Part shown: piece after piece, positions 17,037 to 26,207 of the stretch | Position numbering within the stretch: position 1 is the first letter of the stretch | Layout of the letters: every line of letters begins with the position of its first letter | NCBI GenBank assembly: GCA_002068015.1 | Contig: MVRV01000043.1 | Span: 1-53,350, forward strand | DNA: 53,350 nt | Direction: 5' to 3' | DNA from: Smithella sp. PtaU1.Bin162 | GTDB lineage: Bacteria; Desulfobacterota; Syntrophia; Syntrophales; Smithellaceae | Notes under the pieces: model-generated | The model's input: the letters and a program-made list of their open reading frames with translations, nothing else | What the model was told of the DNA's origin: nothing | Databases searched by the model: none | Made by a program: the position numbers and the translations under genes

Positions 17037-18074
17037 ATGGAATTAAAAGATTTTTCTTATTTTCTACCGGAAGAACTGATAGCCCAGCATCCTTATCCGG
17101 AAAGGGATCGTTCCCGCATGATGCGGCTGGAGCGAGAAAGCGGCCGGATAAGCGATTACAGTTTTTTTCAATTACCCGAGTTTCTGCAAAAAGACGATGT
17201 CCTGGTCATCAACAATTCCCGGGTTATTCCCGCCCGTCTTTTCGGTAAAAAGCCGACCGGGGCATCTCTGGAAATACTGCTTTTAACTAAAAGAGAAGAA
17301 ACTGATACCTCATCGGTATGGGAAGTACTGCTGCGGCCGGCGAAAAGACTCAGGGAAAATGACATTATTGTTTTAAGTACTGATTGCGAAGCCAAGGTTC
17401 TCACCCGTATATCCGAGAAAAAATGGCTGCTTTGCTTTAGCTGTACCGGAAACTTTGAAAATTATTTAAACAATCACGGCCGGGCACCCTTGCCTCCTTA
17501 TATTAAGCGTAAAAATAATGATGAGCAATTTGTGGACGATTTGGAACGTTATCAGACAATTTACGCGAAACACCCGGGTTCCATCGCCGCACCTACCGCC
17601 GGCCTGCACTTTTCCGCAGAAGTTATGCAGGCACTGCGAAAGAAAGGTGTTCAAATTGCACCAGTTACCCTGCATGTCGGCTACGGTACTTTCCTGCCGA
17701 TCACGGTGAATTCGGTAGAAGATCATGCCATGGAACCGGAATATTATGAAATCAACCCGGAAGCGGTGGAAATCATCAACAACGCCAGGCGGGTCATTGC
17801 CGTGGGAACAACGGCAACCCGGACACTGGAGAGCATTGCCGATGAAAAAGGATTGATCAAGGCGCAAAGCGGTTTCACCAATCTCTTTATTTATCCGGGA
17901 CATCAATTCCGCAGGGTAAACGGCCTCATAACCAATTTTCATCTGCCCGAATCATCACTGTTTTTGCTGGTCTGTGCTTTTGCCGGAACGGATTTTATAA
18001 AAAAAGCTTACCTGCATGCCGTCGACAACCGTTATACGTTTTACAGCTACGGCGACTGCATGCTGATTATTTGA
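17037..18074 (+). CDS. queA: S-adenosylmethionine:tRNA ribosyltransferase-isomerase
   Basis: Transfers and isomerises the ribosyl group of SAM onto preQ1-tRNA to give epoxyqueuosine. It is 345 residues, full length. Conserved QueA elements are seen: FSYFLPEELIAQHP, RVIPARLFG, HPGSIAAPTAGLHF and HVGYGTFLPI. No clear Shine-Dalgarno precedes the ATG. It is followed 10 bp later by tgt, the enzyme of the preceding step, as in many bacteria. Confidence 0.97.
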   Translation: MELKDFSYFLPEELIAQHPYPERDRSRMMRLERESGRISDYSFFQLPEFLQKDDVLVINNSRVIPARLFGKKPTGASLEILLLTKREETDTSSVWEVLLRPAKRLRENDIIVLSTDCEAKVLTRISEKKWLLCFSCTGNFENYLNNHGRAPLPPYIKRKNNDEQFVDDLERYQTIYAKHPGSIAAPTAGLHFSAEVMQALRKKGVQIAPVTLHVGYGTFLPITVNSVEDHAMEPEYYEINPEAVEIINNARRVIAVGTTATRTLESIADEKGLIKAQSGFTNLFIYPGHQFRRVNGLITNFHLPESSLFLLVCAFAGTDFIKKAYLHAVDNRYTFYSYGDCMLII

Positions 18075-18084
18075 GGTAGGGGAA

Positions 18085-19197
18085 ATGCCTTTTTCATTTG
18101 ATCTTATAAAAAAAGACCCGGATTCACAAGCCCGCCTGGGAAAGATGATTACACCGCACGGCAGTGTGAATACGCCCGCTTTTATGCCGGTAGGAACGCA
18201 AGGGACTGTTAAGGCAATGACTCCGGAACAGATCGAAAACTGCGGCACCTCAATAATTTTAGGCAATACTTACCATCTGTATCTGCGCCCCGGTCATGAA
18301 ACGGTGAAGAAACTGGGCGGTTTGCATAAATTCATGAACTGGCCCCACCCCATTCTCACGGACAGCGGCGGATTTCAGGTTTACTCTCTGGGCGCACTGA
18401 GAAAAATTACCAAGGACGGCGTAATTTTCCGTTCTCACATTGACGGATCCAAACATCTTCTGACTCCCGCAAAAGCCGTTGCAATTCAGGAAGCTCTTGG
18501 TTCTGATATTATGATGTGTCTGGATGAATGTACGCCTTATCCCGCAACATTATCCGCAGCTCAAAAATCACTGGCTCTGACCGTGCAATGGGCTAAGCTA
18601 TGCAAAGAAGCTAAAAAAAACGAGGAGCAGGCGATATTCGGCATTATCCAGGGCGGCACATATCCGGACTTACGCAGGCAGGCGGTTGATGAAATAGTAC
18701 CGATTGGCTTTGACGGTTACGCCCTGGGCGGAGTAAGTGTCGGCGAGCCCAAGGAAGTTATGTATTCCATTGCCGAGGCCGTCACACCCACACTTCCGGA
18801 AAATAAACCTCGTTATCTCATGGGTGTCGGTACCCCGGAAGACATTGTCTTTGGTGTTTCCTGTGGAATTGATCTTTTTGACTGTGTTATACCAACTCGC
18901 TCGGCCCGTCACGGATTATTGTTTACAAATTCCGAAAAGATTGTTATAAAAAACGCCCGCTGGCGGGAAGATAATGATCCGATTGATAAAACATGCGATT
19001 GTTATACCTGTAAAAATTTCTCCCGGAGTTATTTACGTCATCTTTTTGTTGCCGGGGAAATACTAGCTATGGTATTAAACACTATTCACAATGTCCGCTA
19101 TTACATGCGTCTTCTGGAACAAATTCGCGCGGCATTGGAAAATAACAGTTTTTTAAAATTTAGAAATACATTTTTGAATCAAAAAGGAGGGACTTAA
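18085..19197 (+). CDS. tgt: tRNA-guanine transglycosylase
   Basis: Exchanges guanine-34 for preQ1 in tRNA-His, -Asn, -Asp and -Tyr. It is 370 residues. Visible are the catalytic TDSGGFQVYSL, second aspartate region IDLFDCVIPTR, and the zinc site CDCYTCKNFSRSYLRHL near the C-terminus. GGTAGGGG precedes the ATG. It is located between queA and yajC, a widespread conserved order. Confidence 0.97.
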   Translation: MPFSFDLIKKDPDSQARLGKMITPHGSVNTPAFMPVGTQGTVKAMTPEQIENCGTSIILGNTYHLYLRPGHETVKKLGGLHKFMNWPHPILTDSGGFQVYSLGALRKITKDGVIFRSHIDGSKHLLTPAKAVAIQEALGSDIMMCLDECTPYPATLSAAQKSLALTVQWAKLCKEAKKNEEQAIFGIIQGGTYPDLRRQAVDEIVPIGFDGYALGGVSVGEPKEVMYSIAEAVTPTLPENKPRYLMGVGTPEDIVFGVSCGIDLFDCVIPTRSARHGLLFTNSEKIVIKNARWREDNDPIDKTCDCYTCKNFSRSYLRHLFVAGEILAMVLNTIHNVRYYMRLLEQIRAALENNSFLKFRNTFLNQKGGT

Positions 19198-19198
19198 A

Positions 19199-19540
19199 TT
19201 GACATCTTTAGCATACGCAATGGGCGGCAGCCCGGGTGGAGCCGGCGGAGCCGGCGGCGGTGACTGGGGTTTCATCATTACCATGGTGGTTATTTTCGCG
19301 ATTTTCTATTTCCTGATGATCCGGCCGCAACAAAAAAAACAAAAAGAACAGAAAGCCATGCTGAGTAACCTTGCCTACGGAGACACGGTAATGACCACCG
19401 GAGGTATTTACGGCAAGGTAAGCGGTCTGGCTGAAGCCGTAGTGACTCTGGAAATTGCCGATAAAGTACGGATAAAGGTCTCCCGTGCAGCCATTGGGAC
19501 AATAATCAACAAAGCGGGAGCGCCGGCACCAAAGGAATAA
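19199..19540 (+). CDS. yajC: Preprotein translocase subunit YajC
   Basis: Small Sec accessory membrane protein, 113 residues, associated with SecDF. It starts at TTG (19199) with AAAGGAGGG 8 nt upstream, one base after the tgt stop. A Gly/Ala-rich N-terminus precedes a single transmembrane helix (about 25-43), followed by the signature MIRPQQKKQKEQ and a cytoplasmic domain with DTVMTTGGIYGKV. It is in an operon with secD and secF. Confidence 0.95.
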   Translation: MTSLAYAMGGSPGGAGGAGGGDWGFIITMVVIFAIFYFLMIRPQQKKQKEQKAMLSNLAYGDTVMTTGGIYGKVSGLAEAVVTLEIADKVRIKVSRAAIGTIINKAGAPAPKE

Positions 19541-19559
19541 ACCAGAAAGGGGCAATTTA

Positions 19560-21161
19560 ATGATCAAATCTTTAAAACTCAGAATAGGAATTACGGCAGT
19601 TGTTTGCCTTGTTGCTCTGTATTTTTTGATACCTACCTTTGTCACTCCAATTCCTTCTCCCTGGAACAATTATTTCCCTAAAGATAAAATTCATCTGGGA
19701 CTTGATTTGCAGGGCGGGATGCATCTGATTCTGGAAGTCGACGCCGACCGGGCCATGGAATACATGATCGAAAGAATGTCGGTCGATCTCAAGGAATCAT
19801 TAATGGAAAATAAAGTCCGTTTCCGGAAAATCCAAAAGACAAAGGGCGATATTATTTCTCTGGAATTAACAGAAGCCGCAGGTAAAGCCGCCCTGGAAAA
19901 AATTCTCAACGACCAGTATTATGATCTGGAAATTGCCACCTCAACAGCATACGAAGGCGGATACGCCGTCAATCTGAAAATCAAAGAAAAAAGAGCCGCA
20001 GAACTAAAAAAACTGACCATCGAACACAGTGTGGAAACCATCCGCAACAGAATTGACCAGTTTGGCGTAGCCGAACCGGAAATTATTCCGGAAGGCGATA
20101 ATCGAATCATGGTGCAGCTTCCCGGCATTAAAGACCCGGAAAGAGCTAAAAACATTATCGGCAAAACCGCTCTTCTGGAGTTCAAGCTTGTCGATGATGA
20201 GGGTTCTCTTGATGAAGCATTGCGCGGCAATGTTCCGGAAGGATCAATAGTTGCCTACGGTACCCGCGAAGGCGGCACTACCGGCCAAAGAGCACAGGTG
20301 CCTTATCTTTTAAAAAACAAGACTCTTCTTACCGGCGCTTCCCTGGAAACGGCAAAAGTACAAATTGCCGATCGTTACGGAGAACCAAATGTTTCCATAA
20401 AATTCAATTCCCAGGGTGCTGCTGATTTTGAGCGGATTACCGGTGAAAATATCCGTAAACGCCTGGCGATTGTTTTAGACGGTATCGTCCATTCAGCGCC
20501 CGTCATTCAGGAGCGAATCTCCGGCGGACAGGCGCAAATTACCGGTACTTTTACCATGGAAGAAGCGCGCGACCTGGCCATCGTCCTCCGAGCCGGTGCG
20601 CTGCCGGCACCGGTTAATATTCTGGAAGAAAGAACCGTTGGTCCTTCGCTGGGTACGGATTCAATACGACAAGGCATTATGGCCACAATTATCGGCTCCA
20701 TTCTGGTCATATTATTTATGGTCATTTATTACCGCTTTTCCGGGCTGGTTGCCGATTCCGTTCTCATTCTCAACATTATTGTATTGTTGGGAGTGCTCGC
20801 GGCATTTAAAGCCACTCTCACTCTGCCCGGCATTGCCGGCATCGTTCTTACCGTAGGTATCGCCGTTGATGCCAATGTTCTGATCTTTGAACGTATTCGC
20901 GAAGAATTACGGCTGGGAAAACCGCCGCGGGCGGCAATAGACGCCGGTTATTCCAAGGCCTTTCTGACGATTCTGGATTCCAATGTCACCACCCTGATCG
21001 CCGCATTGTTTTTATTCGCCTTCGGTACGGGACCGGTTAAGGGCTTTGCCCTGACACTGAGTATCGGCATTGTTGTAAGCATGTTTACCGCTATTTTCGT
21101 TACACGTTTGATTTTTGACTACTTCGTCTGGAACAGAAGCATTCGGACTATCAGTATTTAG
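19560..21161 (+). CDS. secD: Protein translocase subunit SecD
   Basis: Proton-motive-force-dependent component assisting late stages of Sec export. It is 533 residues: N-terminal membrane helix, LGLDLQGGMHLILEV motif near residue 50, large periplasmic P1 domain, then five C-terminal helices with GTDSIRQG and VGIAVDANVLIFERIREEL. AAAGGGG lies upstream of the ATG. It forms the SecDF complex with the next gene. Confidence 0.97.
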   Translation: MIKSLKLRIGITAVVCLVALYFLIPTFVTPIPSPWNNYFPKDKIHLGLDLQGGMHLILEVDADRAMEYMIERMSVDLKESLMENKVRFRKIQKTKGDIISLELTEAAGKAALEKILNDQYYDLEIATSTAYEGGYAVNLKIKEKRAAELKKLTIEHSVETIRNRIDQFGVAEPEIIPEGDNRIMVQLPGIKDPERAKNIIGKTALLEFKLVDDEGSLDEALRGNVPEGSIVAYGTREGGTTGQRAQVPYLLKNKTLLTGASLETAKVQIADRYGEPNVSIKFNSQGAADFERITGENIRKRLAIVLDGIVHSAPVIQERISGGQAQITGTFTMEEARDLAIVLRAGALPAPVNILEERTVGPSLGTDSIRQGIMATIIGSILVILFMVIYYRFSGLVADSVLILNIIVLLGVLAAFKATLTLPGIAGIVLTVGIAVDANVLIFERIREELRLGKPPRAAIDAGYSKAFLTILDSNVTTLIAALFLFAFGTGPVKGFALTLSIGIVVSMFTAIFVTRLIFDYFVWNRSIRTISI

Positions 21162-21193
21162 GAAAATCAGAGTCTTTATACGAGGAGAAGATA

Positions 21194-22099
21194 ATGGAAT
21201 TTATCAAACCGGGAACTCATTTCGATTTTGTGGGGAAAATGAAAATTGCCATCGGAATTTCCGTGGCATTGATTATCATCAGTATTCTATCTGTTGTCTG
21301 GCACGGCGGTTTAAATTTCGGAATTGATTTTGCCGGTGGAACAATTATTCAAATAAAATTCACTCAACCCGTTCCCGCCGACAGCATCCGTAAGACTTTT
21401 CAGGGAATCAACGTCACTGACGCCATTATTCAGGAAATCGGGACAAACGAAATTATCGTGCGCACCAATCATCCGATGACGCAGGAATTAAAAGCAAAAA
21501 CTGATGAAGCGATGAACAAGCAATTCGGCAGCGGCAATTTTGAAATTCGCCGTATTGAATTTGTCGGCCCCAAAGTAGGAAAAGATTTAACCAATAAGGC
21601 AGTGCTCGCTATTGTCTTTGCCTGGATCGGCATGCTCATTTATATTTCCTGGCGGTTTGAATTCCGTTATGCCGTAGGCGCAATCCTCGCCATAATTCAC
21701 GATACAATTATTACCATCGGAGCGCTTTCCCTGCTCAACAAGGAATTCACCCTGACTATTGTTGCCGCCCTGCTTACCGTAATCGGTTACTCTATCAACG
21801 ACACGATCGTTGTATTCGACCGGATCAGGGAAAACCGGAAAAAAGATTTAAAACGAAAGCTTGCGGACATCATCAACGCGAGTGTCAATGAAACCCTGAG
21901 CAGAACGATTTTAACCTCTTTAACCGTTTTCCTCGTGCTGGTTGCTCTCTTCTTCCTGGGCGGTCCGGTAATTCACGATTTCGCTTTTGCTTTGCTGGTC
22001 GGCATAATCATCGGCACGTATTCTTCAATATTCATCGCGAGCCCCGTTGTACTGTTTTTTGAACATCTACAGCTTTCCAGATTGAAGAGGAAAAAATAA
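21194..22099 (+). CDS. secF: Protein translocase subunit SecF
   Basis: Partner of SecD, 301 residues. It has the N-terminal helix, the FGIDFAGGTIIQIKF motif, a short periplasmic domain, and a C-terminal helix bundle with SINDTIVVFDRIRENRKK. AGGAG precedes the ATG. The stop is followed after 1 bp by the DUF456 gene. Confidence 0.97.
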   Translation: MEFIKPGTHFDFVGKMKIAIGISVALIIISILSVVWHGGLNFGIDFAGGTIIQIKFTQPVPADSIRKTFQGINVTDAIIQEIGTNEIIVRTNHPMTQELKAKTDEAMNKQFGSGNFEIRRIEFVGPKVGKDLTNKAVLAIVFAWIGMLIYISWRFEFRYAVGAILAIIHDTIITIGALSLLNKEFTLTIVAALLTVIGYSINDTIVVFDRIRENRKKDLKRKLADIINASVNETLSRTILTSLTVFLVLVALFFLGGPVIHDFAFALLVGIIIGTYSSIFIASPVVLFFEHLQLSRLKRKK

Positions 22100-22100
22100 A

Positions 22101-22613
22101 TTGTCGACCTTCGCTGCAGTTGGCTTCGCTGTTTTTATTCTGATACTGTTTATCGGCATTTATTTGTCTTTATTCGGTTTGCCCGGAACAGTCTTAATTT
22201 TTTTAGATGTTCTTGTCTATGCCGTCGCTACCGGTTTTGACCGGATCGGTTTTACGATCATTTTACTTCTTCTGTTTTTTTCTCTAATTGCCGAAATGCT
22301 TGAGTTCCTGATGGGTATGAAAGGGGCACTGCAACCCCGGCCGTCTAAAAAACTGTTCTGGGGATCGGCAATCGGCTCTATAGCCGGCACATGTATTTTA
22401 ACACCGCTTCTCCTGGGATTGGGTACTTTTGGAGGTTTTTTTTTAGGATGTTTTGCCGGAATTCTGATTGTCGAATTTAACCGACAGACAAAGCTGCAGT
22501 CCCCTTTTAAGGCATCCGGCCGAGCTGTTTTTGCCATGATCGGGGGAAAAATGACTAAAGGACTTATTTCTCTCACGATGATTGCTTTTTCCTTATCCAA
22601 TATCTATTCATAA
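22101..22613 (+). CDS. DUF456 family membrane protein
   Basis: Hydrophobic protein of 170 residues with about four to five membrane segments and two Gly-rich stretches, matching DUF456. The start is TTG at 22101, one base after secF, with GAGG upstream. The function is unknown. Placement between secF and lepB suggests it is merely co-transcribed, though a link to envelope biogenesis is possible. Confidence 0.82.
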   Translation: MSTFAAVGFAVFILILFIGIYLSLFGLPGTVLIFLDVLVYAVATGFDRIGFTIILLLLFFSLIAEMLEFLMGMKGALQPRPSKKLFWGSAIGSIAGTCILTPLLLGLGTFGGFFLGCFAGILIVEFNRQTKLQSPFKASGRAVFAMIGGKMTKGLISLTMIAFSLSNIYS

Positions 22614-22627
22614 AGGATTTAATTGAC

Positions 22628-23263
22628 ATGGCCGAAGACGCTTCCAAGAAAAAAGAAAAATCAAAATCAAAAATTCAGGAATATATCGAAGCAATAATAA
22701 TTGCCGTTTTAATCGCCGTGTTCGTCCGTACATTTATTGTTCAGGCTTATAAAATACCATCCCGGTCCATGGTACCTACACTGCTCGTCGGTGATCATCT
22801 GCTGGTCAACAAATTTATCTACGGCATCAAAATACCGTTTCTGCGCAATACTCTTCTTCCGATTACCGACCCGCAAAGAGGCGACATTATTGTTTTCATT
22901 TATCCCAATGACCGTTCCAAGGATTTTATCAAGCGCGTCATCGGTGTTGCCGGTGATAAAATTGAAATTAAAAACAAAAAAATATTTCTCAACGGAAAAG
23001 AATACACGGATTCTTACGGAATTTACAGCGATAACGTCATCTATCCGTCATCAATTCAACCCCGGGACAACTTCGGCCCTGTCACCGTACCAAAAGAATC
23101 GCTTTTCGTGATGGGCGACAACCGCGATGAAAGCGCCGACAGCCGTTACTGGGGTTTTGTGGATTTAAAAGACGTCGAAGGAAAAGCTCTGATTATTTAC
23201 TGGTCATGGAACAGCGAAGACAAAAACCTCCGCTGGCAACGCATCGGGAATCTGTTGAACTAA
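22628..23263 (+). CDS. lepB: Signal peptidase I
   Basis: Cleaves signal peptides from exported proteins. It is 211 residues with one N-terminal transmembrane helix (about 17-38). The nucleophilic Ser is in KIPSRSMVPTLL and the general-base Lys in DFIKRVIGVAGD; box E MGDNRDESADSR is present. A charged Lys-rich N-terminus precedes the helix. AAAGGA lies upstream of the ATG. It ends the sec cluster. Confidence 0.96.
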   Translation: MAEDASKKKEKSKSKIQEYIEAIIIAVLIAVFVRTFIVQAYKIPSRSMVPTLLVGDHLLVNKFIYGIKIPFLRNTLLPITDPQRGDIIVFIYPNDRSKDFIKRVIGVAGDKIEIKNKKIFLNGKEYTDSYGIYSDNVIYPSSIQPRDNFGPVTVPKESLFVMGDNRDESADSRYWGFVDLKDVEGKALIIYWSWNSEDKNLRWQRIGNLLN

Positions 23264-23339
23264 AAGAAAACGGCTTTCGATCCCTGAAACTGATTTATTT
23301 TATAAGGTGTTATTCTATTTTCAATACCCTAAAGGGCAC

Positions 23340-23475
23340 ATGATCAAGATGATACCGCGGCGGCTAGGAGAAGGCGACGAGGCGTATTACTAATACGTTG
23401 AGGAACCGGCATGCGCCGGTCAAGGAGCCTGCAATCCAGGCAAGTGCCGGACAAGCTCTGCCAACAAAGATGGTG
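23340..23475. other. Structured intergenic segment with three palindromes and a hairpin repeat
   Basis: The 231-bp gap between the convergent lepB and transporter genes contains CGTATTA-C-TAATACG (23383-23397), ACCGGC-ATGC-GCCGGT (23405-23420) and GCCTG-N5-CAGGC (23427-23441) in succession. The middle hairpin plus its flank AAGGAGCCT resembles repeats near 37914 and 43569. No T-run follows. It could be a small RNA, a REP-like element or a transcript 3' structure. Confidence 0.5.
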
Positions 23476-23494
23476 TTTTGATTTAGAATTGGAA

Positions 23495-24754
23495 TCAGAA
23501 GAAGGCGGATATTACCATCACTATCGACAACCCGATTAAAACAGCAACAGTCACCCAGGAAACAACATTCATCAGCCGGCCGTTCACATAATTACCCATA
23601 ATTCGTCTGTCGTTAATCAGAAACAGCATAAAGATTAAAATAAAAGGCAGCAGAATTCCGTTTACAACCTGCGAGTAATACATAATGGCAATAAGCGGCA
23701 CATCGGGTAGAAGTATTATCCCCGCTCCCAGAAGAATCATCAGGGAATAAAGGCCGTAAAACTGGGGCGCTTCCACAAATTTTGTATTCAAACTGGATTC
23801 CCAGCCAAACGCCTCGCAAATCGTATACGCTGTAGAAAGAGGCAGGATGGAAGCTGCAAAAAGCGAAGCATTGAGCAGACCGAAAGCAAACAACCAGGAA
23901 CAATAATTACCGGCCAGCGGCGCCAGGGCCAGAGCGGCGTCTTTGGCCGTATTAATGGTAAGATTGTTTTGAAATAATGTAACAGCACAGAGCATAATGA
24001 TAAAAAAAGCCACTACGTTGACGGTAATCGAGCCGAAAATAACGTCCATCCGCGCGTATTTATAACTTTCGGCTTTCAATCCCTTATCCACAATCGACGA
24101 CTGCAAATAGAATTGCATCCAGGGAGCAATCGTCGTTCCGATAATACCAATGGCCATCGTGAGCATTCCCGTATCAAACCTCAGTGCCGGCGTAATTGCC
24201 GCATCTTTTATTTTCGACCAGTCGGGATTGACAAGGAAACCGGAAACAATGTACGAAAGATAAAAAACACAGGCCACCAGGAACGCTTTTTCCACTGATT
24301 TGTAATTTCCCTTCACTACCAGCCACCAGACAAAAAAGGCGCCAAAAGGAACGGAGATATACTTGCTGACACCGAAGATTTCCATGCTGGCGGCAATACC
24401 GGCAAATTCCGAAACGGTATTGCCGATATTGGCCAGAAAGAGAACAATCATCAGATAAAATGTGATTTTTGCCCCGAAGCGCTCGCGAATCAAATCGGAA
24501 AGGCCCTTGCCGGAAACAACTCCCATCCGGGCGCACATTTCCTGAATGATAATCAAGGCCACGGTTACGGGGATTAAAATCCAGATCAGACTCAGACCGT
24601 ACTGCGCCCCGGCCAGAGAATAAGTGGTGATGCCGCCGGCATCATTATCCACATTGGAAGTGATAATTCCGGGACCGATAAACGCAAAGAACAACCCCAG
24701 TTTCCAGAGACCTGTTTGCAGCAGTTTATGCCAAAGCTGTTTGATTTTATTCAT
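23495..24754 (-). CDS. Nramp-family-like divalent metal transporter with non-canonical metal site
   Basis: Polytopic membrane protein of 419 residues with about 11 helices and the Nramp opening GPGIITSNVDNDAGG. In classical Mn/Fe Nramp proteins helix 1 has DPGN and helix 6 has MPH. Here the aligned positions read DNDAGG (36-41) and APW (210-212), so the usual Asn and Met/His ligands are altered. It is therefore unlikely to be an ordinary Mn2+ transporter; an Nramp-related Mg2+ transporter or another cation is possible. It lies 29 bp downstream of a gene encoding MgtE-type regulatory domains, probably its cytoplasmic partner. The Shine-Dalgarno is weak (GGAAAAG). Confidence 0.85.
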   Translation of the reverse strand: MNKIKQLWHKLLQTGLWKLGLFFAFIGPGIITSNVDNDAGGITTYSLAGAQYGLSLIWILIPVTVALIIIQEMCARMGVVSGKGLSDLIRERFGAKITFYLMIVLFLANIGNTVSEFAGIAASMEIFGVSKYISVPFGAFFVWWLVVKGNYKSVEKAFLVACVFYLSYIVSGFLVNPDWSKIKDAAITPALRFDTGMLTMAIGIIGTTIAPWMQFYLQSSIVDKGLKAESYKYARMDVIFGSITVNVVAFFIIMLCAVTLFQNNLTINTAKDAALALAPLAGNYCSWLFAFGLLNASLFAASILPLSTAYTICEAFGWESSLNTKFVEAPQFYGLYSLMILLGAGIILLPDVPLIAIMYYSQVVNGILLPFILIFMLFLINDRRIMGNYVNGRLMNVVSWVTVAVLIGLSIVMVISAFF

Positions 24755-24783
24755 TACTTTTCCGGCAGAAGCAGCTCTTGATA

Positions 24784-26046
24784 TTATTTACCCAGGTGCG
24801 GAGCCACCACATCCAAAAGATTTTTAAAAATTATCGTTCCCTGCATCCGATCATTTTCATCAACTACCGGGATAGCTGTCACGGCATACTTGGCAAAATG
24901 TTCGGCAATAGTATCGTCCTTGTCATTAAGTTTAAGAGAAATAACCCGCTCATCCATAATTGCGGAAAGTTTCTTATCGGGAGCGGCAAGAATCAGATCC
25001 CGCAGCGTTATGACTCCCAGGAGGCGTTCTTCCTCATCAGTCACATAGACATAATAGACCAGATCGACATCAGCAGCCTCCCGGCGGAACTCTTCCATTG
25101 CCTCTCCTGCCGTAATATGCGGACGGAAACTAAGATAAGATTTAGTCATCATACCACCGGCTTCTCTCTCCGGATGTGTGAGAAGTTCCTTGACATCATC
25201 GGCAATATCCTGCTCCATCTCATTTAAAATTCCTTCCGCCTTGGCCTTGGGTAAATCGCCCAAAAGGTCGGCGGCTTCGGAAAGGGACATCTCTTCGATA
25301 ATATCCGAGGCCGCCTCGGAATTGAGATCATTGATCAAGCTCACCTGGATTTTGGGATCTGTTTCCTCAAGGGTCTCCGCCGCCGTTTCCACATCAAGAG
25401 ACTGGAATACGGCTGTTCTCTGGCGGATATCCAAATCTTCAATAATATCTGCGAGGTCTGCCGGGTGTATCTGGTTCAGCCGGTTTTGTGCTATATTCAA
25501 CCGCAAAAGATCCGGCGAAAGCAACGGTTGAACAAATTTCCAGGAAATGAGCTGATCGGGCAACCGGTAATCAAAAAGCCCCTGATATAAAACATCCAGC
25601 GCTTTAATCATCCCTACCCTGCGGATCAGACCGCGGAAACCGACATCGACGTGAACAAGATGCAACCGGTTCTTTGTTTCCAGAAACTGGAGGTCATTAA
25701 CACGGCGGATTTTTGCTCCGTCGGTGTCGACAACCTGTTTATCCAGAAGGTCGTCCCGCAACAGAAGCTCACCTGGCCGTAAATTCAACGAGGCAAGTTC
25801 ATTTATTGAATTCACGCCGGTGACTAAATTTTCATCCAAATCGACGACTTTTTTCCAGGGCAGGAAGAGAGGTTTTTCCCTCCGGACGGAACCAAGGGTT
25901 AATCCCGTGACTAAAGGATAAGGCTCTACAATTTCAGCAGTAAGGTCATAGACGTGGCCGATTATCTGACCTGTCACATCAACAATATTTTTCCCCAGTA
26001 TATCGCTTAAAAATAAAAAAACCTGAGGTTCGCGGTTTACTGCCAT
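24784..26046 (-). CDS. PRC-barrel / MgtE N-terminal / CBS-domain protein without membrane domain
   Basis: Soluble protein of 420 residues. Two PRC-barrel-like segments (about 10-75 and 95-165) are followed by an MgtE_N superhelical domain (about 185-290, with HPADLADIIEDL and acidic repeats) and a CBS pair (about 300-415). MgtE channels carry the MgtE_N-CBS portion as a cytosolic Mg2+ sensor joined to a membrane pore, but no hydrophobic domain follows here. The next gene encodes a membrane transporter, so this looks like a detached regulatory subunit. GGAGGG precedes the ATG. Confidence 0.88.
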   Translation of the reverse strand: MAVNREPQVFLFLSDILGKNIVDVTGQIIGHVYDLTAEIVEPYPLVTGLTLGSVRREKPLFLPWKKVVDLDENLVTGVNSINELASLNLRPGELLLRDDLLDKQVVDTDGAKIRRVNDLQFLETKNRLHLVHVDVGFRGLIRRVGMIKALDVLYQGLFDYRLPDQLISWKFVQPLLSPDLLRLNIAQNRLNQIHPADLADIIEDLDIRQRTAVFQSLDVETAAETLEETDPKIQVSLINDLNSEAASDIIEEMSLSEAADLLGDLPKAKAEGILNEMEQDIADDVKELLTHPEREAGGMMTKSYLSFRPHITAGEAMEEFRREAADVDLVYYVYVTDEEERLLGVITLRDLILAAPDKKLSAIMDERVISLKLNDKDDTIAEHFAKYAVTAIPVVDENDRMQGTIIFKNLLDVVAPHLGK

Positions 26047-26123
26047 ATTTGTACCCTCCAGGCTCCGCCCCTATATCATTATTTATTTTTAAACAAAAGT
26101 TTTTTTGAATTTTCTTTTTTACC

Positions 26124-26152
26124 TTGACACTGATATTGCTTTCTTGTAAAGG
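26124..26152 (+). promoter_or_regulatory. Candidate promoter of the pyr operon
   Basis: TTGACA (26124-26129) is followed after 15 bp by TGTAAA (26145-26150) or after 17 bp by TAAAGG. It lies about 60-80 bp upstream of the leader ORF, and no other strong promoter is seen in the 160-bp divergent gap. Confidence 0.4.
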
Positions 26153-26207
26153 AATATCAAATTAACCCTTTTAATTTAATCCAGCGAGATTGAAAAAGGA
26201 GCCGCCA

